Positions 60,861 through 64,000 of a stretch of DNA of 64,000 bases are shown here, piece after piece. The stretch comes from Castellaniella sp049650445 (GTDB lineage: Bacteria; Pseudomonadota; Gammaproteobacteria; Burkholderiales; Burkholderiaceae_B): the NCBI RefSeq assembly GCF_049650445.1, contig NZ_JBASAD010000035.1, positions 62,001-126,000 on the forward strand. Reading direction: 5' to 3'. The notes under the pieces were generated by a model. That model was given only the letters and a program-made list of their open reading frames with translations, had not been told where the DNA came from and searched no databases. Numbering within the stretch: the stretch's first letter is position 1; every line of letters starts with the position of its first letter. Position numbers and translations under genes: made by a program.

Positions 60861-62207
60861 TCAGTTCCCCTCGGGTTCCAGCAGGACCTTCTGCTTGATG
60901 GCGAACCCGATCAGTTTGGCCTGCTCCTTGGGGCCGATGCCTGTGCACTTGTGCACTGCGCTGTCGTCGTGCCGCTCCCAGTCGTTTTCGCCCTGTTTCG
61001 AATACATGTAATAGTGGCCGGAGGTGGCGCCTCCTTGCTGGATGACAATCTCTTTCGGCTCGAAGGTGACCATCCACTGCTTGCCTGTTTTTTCGTCCAG
61101 GACGTTGAGTGTGACCTCATCGGTGAAATTCGCTTTCGCCAGGGTCGCCTTGCGCAACTGGAATGTATCGAGGTCGTACTCCAAGGTGTTGAGATGAAGG
61201 TTGAACCGATGGAGTGTGGACAGGTCTGGAACAGTCCATTGCTTGACCTTGGTGGCCTCCGTTGCCTTTGGGTCGTCGCGGTTCCATTTCAATTCGATCG
61301 TTTCCGACCGATGGGTGTCGTCCAGGATGTCTTGCAGCGTGGCCTTCGGGTTTGTCGCAGTGATGTCATGGCAATAAGCCGGCTCGCTGGGCAAGGGGCG
61401 GTGCATCTTTCCATTGGCCAGCGATTCCTTGCAGGTCATGGCGCAGCCTTCGATCTCGGATAGATTGAACGCTTCCGTCAATTTCGCCAGGAATTCCTGC
61501 GCATCATTCTGCGTGCCGACGATATTGAATGAAAATTGGCCATCTTCCTCTTGCTTATTGAACACATCCAGCTTCTGGAGGCTTGAAAAAAGCGCTCGCA
61601 GTTCTTTTTCAAGCGGCTTGTCCATGGCGAAAGACGCCTTGATGACGTGAGCGAGCTTGTCCGCGGCGTCACGCTTGCCGGCATCCGCGGTGGTCTTGCC
61701 GAAGTTTTCAAGATGGCTGAGCAGACGGTCCGGACCCAGGGAGCTCAGCAAGAATTTCAGCGTGGAGTTGGCGTAGCAGGTATTCCCGAGGTTCCTGAAT
61801 CCGCAAATTTTCGGGGTCTCGGCGCCCTTGGTGGATTGAGCCTGGGCTGCCATGTCTTTGGCGTCATGGATGATCTGCGCTACGATCCGCCCCTTGAGCG
61901 GGGTGCCACCCGTCAGGTCCACGTTGTTCTTCGTCAGGGCCATTTCTGTGGCCGCGCCGCCGAATTTCTGCGAGAGGGAGTACAGGAACAGCCCCAGCGC
62001 CTGGGCATTGTCGGTCTTGATCTGCTGGCGGTATTCCTCGACGGCATGCAGGTTTCTGAGGATGGGCACGTGGCTGAGCGCCGACAGGATCCTTCCTTTG
62101 AAGCTTTGCGAGGCGGCTTGCAGCACCGGCACGCCTTGATCATTGTCCCGGACCGCGATGCTATGGCCCTGGCTGGCCAGATCGGAGAATTTTTCCAATT
62201 GGATCAT
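60861..62207 (-). CDS. USP-type deubiquitinase, predicted type III secreted effector
   Basis: A 448-residue protein with no Sec signal. From residue about 134 it shows the ubiquitin-specific protease (USP, peptidase family C19) boxes in order: GFRNLGNTCYANSTLKFLL with nucleophile Cys144 and oxyanion Asn142; NDAQEFLAKL at 234-243; and GGATSGHYYMYS with catalytic His398, then W410 and DDS with acid Asp414. All three catalytic residues are in place. Residues 1-130 are a separate non-USP region suited to secretion and chaperone binding. Regional G+C is much lower than flanks. It follows a CesT-type chaperone gene on the same strand, 42 bases away, with AAAGGAAAA before its ATG. Such an enzyme would cut ubiquitin or a ubiquitin-like protein inside a eukaryotic host cell. 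Activity and secretion are inferred. Confidence 0.85.
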   Translation of the reverse strand: MIQLEKFSDLASQGHSIAVRDNDQGVPVLQAASQSFKGRILSALSHVPILRNLHAVEEYRQQIKTDNAQALGLFLYSLSQKFGGAATEMALTKNNVDLTGGTPLKGRIVAQIIHDAKDMAAQAQSTKGAETPKICGFRNLGNTCYANSTLKFLLSSLGPDRLLSHLENFGKTTADAGKRDAADKLAHVIKASFAMDKPLEKELRALFSSLQKLDVFNKQEEDGQFSFNIVGTQNDAQEFLAKLTEAFNLSEIEGCAMTCKESLANGKMHRPLPSEPAYCHDITATNPKATLQDILDDTHRSETIELKWNRDDPKATEATKVKQWTVPDLSTLHRFNLHLNTLEYDLDTFQLRKATLAKANFTDEVTLNVLDEKTGKQWMVTFEPKEIVIQQGGATSGHYYMYSKQGENDWERHDDSAVHKCTGIGPKEQAKLIGFAIKQKVLLEPEGN

Positions 62208-62249
62208 GATTTTTCCTTTCCCAGAGAAGGGAAATATGCTTTGGTTCTT

Positions 62250-62636
62250 TTATTGGGACAGCAGATTCGCTCTGACTTTTTCGAGTTGATTGGCGAACTC
62301 TCCCAGGAATTCGTAAGCGTCATCGACATCGAGTTGGGAGGCGGGGAGACGATGCGTATACAGCAAGGCATCCGATGTGGGTTCGTAGGCGATCGCGCCG
62401 GCCTGCTGCTCGGCCAGCGACAGGTTGAGCGTCAGCAAACCCCGCCAGAAATCCTTTTCCTGCCAGCCCGCACTGCTTTGCAGCAGTCCATAAAATACCC
62501 AGCCCGACGATTTGCTCTCGATCGAGATGATCAAGGTCTGGTCCAGCAGCAGGCAGCACTTGCCGGTCTCGCCAAAAGAAAGATCCAGCCCCAGCCGGTC
62601 TCCCAGTCTGGACAATATGTCGCCATGTTCTTGCAT
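62250..62636 (-). CDS. CesT family type III secretion chaperone
   Basis: A 128-residue acidic protein with the class I chaperone pattern: N-terminal helix ILSRLGDRLGLDLSF, GETGKCCLLLDQTLIISIES, WVFYGLLQ, LLTLNLSLAEQQAGAIAYEP and the C-terminal helix DDAYEFLGEFANQLEKVRAN. These proteins bind the N-terminal region of an effector and keep it ready for secretion. It lies directly upstream of the deubiquitinase gene on the same strand, the usual chaperone-effector arrangement. Low G+C like its partner. Confidence 0.88.
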   Translation of the reverse strand: MQEHGDILSRLGDRLGLDLSFGETGKCCLLLDQTLIISIESKSSGWVFYGLLQSSAGWQEKDFWRGLLTLNLSLAEQQAGAIAYEPTSDALLYTHRLPASQLDVDDAYEFLGEFANQLEKVRANLLSQ

Positions 62637-62755
62637 GCCCCTGATTCCTTATGCCGTGAGAGTCTTGCACGATGCATATGAGTGACCAGAGGGCGCGCAA
62701 GGTTCCGTCGTCGGCTGGCGTGCGGGGCCGGGCCACCGCGCGGAATGCGGCGCGT

Positions 62756-63790
62756 TTACAGGCGGCGCAGGCCCTCGAACCGGTAATGCGGCTCGGCCGC
62801 GCCGGGAGCGTACACCGCCCAATGGGCGGTGTTTTTGCTGAGGTCGATGTCGGCGGTGGCCAGGGTGTTTTCCTGGTCGGTGTCGCCGGGAGAACGCCGC
62901 AGGATCGGCTCGGCGGCGTCGCCCGTGTCGGCCAGGATGGCCCGCGCCTCCACGCCTTGTTCCAGGAGCGCATCGCCGCGTGTCTGGCGGTGCGCCGACG
63001 AGGCGGTGATGATCTGCGGCAGGTGCTCCTGGGCGCTGTGCACGGCATGGTTGGCGTGCAGGATCGCCGCCCGGGTCACCGGGCGCACGGAGACGGCCGT
63101 CCGGCTGAATTCCACGCTCCAGGTCTGTGCGGCCCCGGCCTGTCCCAGGCCCAGGTGAAAGGCCCCCATGCGCGGGTGTGCCTGCAGGATCGACACGGCT
63201 TCGCTGGCCGATCCCGCAGCCAGCAGTGCGCGGCACAGGACCATGCGGGGCATGCCTGCTTCGGCCCGGCGGGCGCGGATATTGTTGACCGTCATCGCCA
63301 GGCCGGTTGCATTGACGGCGAAGGTGTGGCCGGGCAGCGAGCCCGGATAGACGAAGGATGCGAAGGCCGGTGCGCCGTCGGGCTGCGCATCGACCAGACC
63401 GCAGGCCCCGGCAAAGCCCGGGTCGCCGTCTTCGTTGTGGCTCAGGCGCTGCGGCGCCAGCACGGTGGTGCAGCCGTCGGGTGCCAGCGCCCACAGGTCG
63501 CCTCGGCAGTTCCACAGGAAGACCTCGTCGGGCGGCAGTTCCAGGCCCTCGGCCAGTCCGGCCAGTTCGGCCTCGATCCAGGGAAAGGCCTGGCGCAGCA
63601 GCGCCCGCATGACCGGGACTTCCGCTTGGTCACGGCAGGCCATGATCTGCGCCCAGGCATCTGAATGGACAAGATGGCGGTGGCAGGCCTCGGCGCCCCA
63701 ACGCCCCAGGGCGCGGCCGACCTCGTGGTGAGAGCCGTGGGCCTCGACCCGATGCAGTTCAAGAGAATGGAGGGGGGCTGCGTCGTTCAT
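62756..63790 (-). CDS. C45-family (acyl-CoA:6-aminopenicillanate acyltransferase-like) protein
   Basis: A 344-residue Ntn-hydrolase-fold protein. The expected autocatalytic nucleophile follows Gly106 as Cys107 in APDGCTTVLAP, with NEDGDPGF and SFVYPGSLPGHTFAVNATGL downstream. Such proteins cut or transfer acyl groups on amides. It overlaps the following regulator by ATGA, so the two form an operon. Two regulatory and peptide-processing genes beside each other recall the D-amino-acid operon; whether it feeds it is unknown. The start MNDAAPLHS is chosen because it overlaps the regulator's stop. Confidence 0.85.
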   Translation of the reverse strand: MNDAAPLHSLELHRVEAHGSHHEVGRALGRWGAEACHRHLVHSDAWAQIMACRDQAEVPVMRALLRQAFPWIEAELAGLAEGLELPPDEVFLWNCRGDLWALAPDGCTTVLAPQRLSHNEDGDPGFAGACGLVDAQPDGAPAFASFVYPGSLPGHTFAVNATGLAMTVNNIRARRAEAGMPRMVLCRALLAAGSASEAVSILQAHPRMGAFHLGLGQAGAAQTWSVEFSRTAVSVRPVTRAAILHANHAVHSAQEHLPQIITASSAHRQTRGDALLEQGVEARAILADTGDAAEPILRRSPGDTDQENTLATADIDLSKNTAHWAVYAPGAAEPHYRFEGLRRL

Positions 63791-64000
63791 TGGTAAGCGC
63801 CTGTGGCGTGGAGCCGGGCTTCGGTCCGGTTGAGTTCGGCCAGGGCATGCTCGCCGGAATGGACCAGCAATTGCTGGGCCAGCATTTCCACCAGTGCCTG
63901 GAGGGTCACGGTGGACGGGAAGAACGAGTGTCCACGAGTGGGGAAGGTCAGCACGCAGTCGGCGTGCAGCGCCATCGGCGCAAGCCGGCTGTCGCACAGA
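63787..64000 (-). CDS. C-terminal part of an RpiR-type (SIS domain) regulator, cut by window edge
   Basis: The frame stays open to the right edge and ends with a SIS-domain-like segment LCDSRLAPMALHADCVLTFP, then SFFPSTVTLQALVEMLAQQL and a final ARLHATGAY. This is the C-terminal end typical of MurR/RpiR regulators, second of its kind in the window. It lies just upstream of the C45 gene, overlapping by ATGA, so it probably regulates it. The HTH domain is outside the window. Confidence 0.75.
   Translation of the reverse strand, partial: LCDSRLAPMALHADCVLTFPTRGHSFFPSTVTLQALVEMLAQQLLVHSGEHALAELNRTEARLHATGAYQ

Noticed and set aside
60861..62207. Possibility that the USP-like gene is eukaryotic contamination
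   Set aside because: It is a single uninterrupted frame with a Shine-Dalgarno, preceded by a bacterial chaperone gene and flanked on both sides by contiguous bacterial genes.
62637..62755. A PIP box or HrpL-type promoter ahead of the chaperone gene
   Set aside because: I found neither TTCGC-N15-TTCGC nor GGAACC-N16-CCAC in the 119-base gap; the promoter remains unidentified.
1..64000. tRNA, rRNA, CRISPR array, insertion sequence, integrase or riboswitch
   Set aside because: Looked for clover-leaf ends with CCA, regularly spaced repeats, transposase motifs and common riboswitch cores in intergenic regions; none were found by eye. A tRNAscan, ISfinder and Infernal run would be decisive.

Overview
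The window is a GC-rich (mostly about 65-70% G+C), densely packed bacterial chromosome segment with many ATGA/TGATG start-stop overlaps. Gene content and order (caa3-type cytochrome oxidase operon with SURF1/SCO/CtaA/CtaB, a paired cphA'/cphA cyanophycin locus, PhaM, rpoH with a CIRCE operator, waaC-waaA, nirV-nirK) point to a betaproteobacterium of the Burkholderiales, most likely Alcaligenaceae. A denitrifying genus such as Castellaniella is a guess; no rRNA or other taxonomic marker is present. I see no tRNA, rRNA, insertion sequence, prophage or CRISPR array.

Layout. 1-9.1 kb: a cyanophycin locus. A DUF1854 protein and an ABC exporter-like protein run leftward, and two cyanophycin-synthetase homologues (the first with a ruined Mur-ligase P-loop) and a LytM peptidase run rightward. 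9.3-19.2 kb: housekeeping genes (aminotransferase, ubiA, GMC oxidoreductase, Na+/H+ antiporter, fmdB-DUF502-aspS-EEP phosphatase, rpoH). The rpoH promoter looks like a sigma-32 promoter with a perfect CIRCE element inside it. 19.5-30.7 kb: a CPA1 antiporter with a cyclic-nucleotide-binding tail, then the leftward cytochrome c oxidase cluster (ctaC-ctaD-41-aa assembly protein-DUF2970-ctaE; SURF1-SCO-like-ctaA-ctaB-SCO). ctaG is not at its usual place. 31-41 kb: Nudix, phaM, glmU, LPS genes (glycosyltransferase, waaC, waaA), galU with a previously hidden 57-aa gene, and dgoA-dgoK.

41.2-50.6 kb: a D-amino-acid scavenging cluster. RidA is divergent from a five-gene peptide-type ABC transporter, a DSD1-family D-amino-acid deaminase/aldolase, an RpiR regulator and an N-acyl-D-amino-acid deacylase. 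A HexR-like 15-bp palindrome lies in the divergent promoter region. 50.6-57 kb: coaX-birA, a hydrolase, a penicillin-binding carboxypeptidase, DUF493, lipB, an enoyl-CoA hydratase and an EamA exporter. 57.3-60.8 kb: LysR, nirV, nirK (preceded by an FNR/NNR-like box) and a small cytochrome c.

The standout is at 60.9-62.6 kb. A low-GC two-gene islet encodes a CesT-type type III secretion chaperone and, downstream, a 448-aa protein with a complete eukaryotic-type USP deubiquitinase signature (Cys box, NDAQEF box, His/Asp box) behind a non-Sec N-terminal region. This looks like a horizontally acquired, host-directed effector and its chaperone, sitting beside denitrification genes with no secretion apparatus in view. 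At the right edge lie a C45-family acyltransferase/peptidase and the end of a second RpiR-type regulator.

Two kinds of dispersed, structure-conserving repeats were also found. One is a 66-nt two-hairpin element (two copies, four compensatory base-pair changes). The other is a 46-nt hairpin element (two copies). Copies often overlap or create the stop codon of the neighbouring gene.
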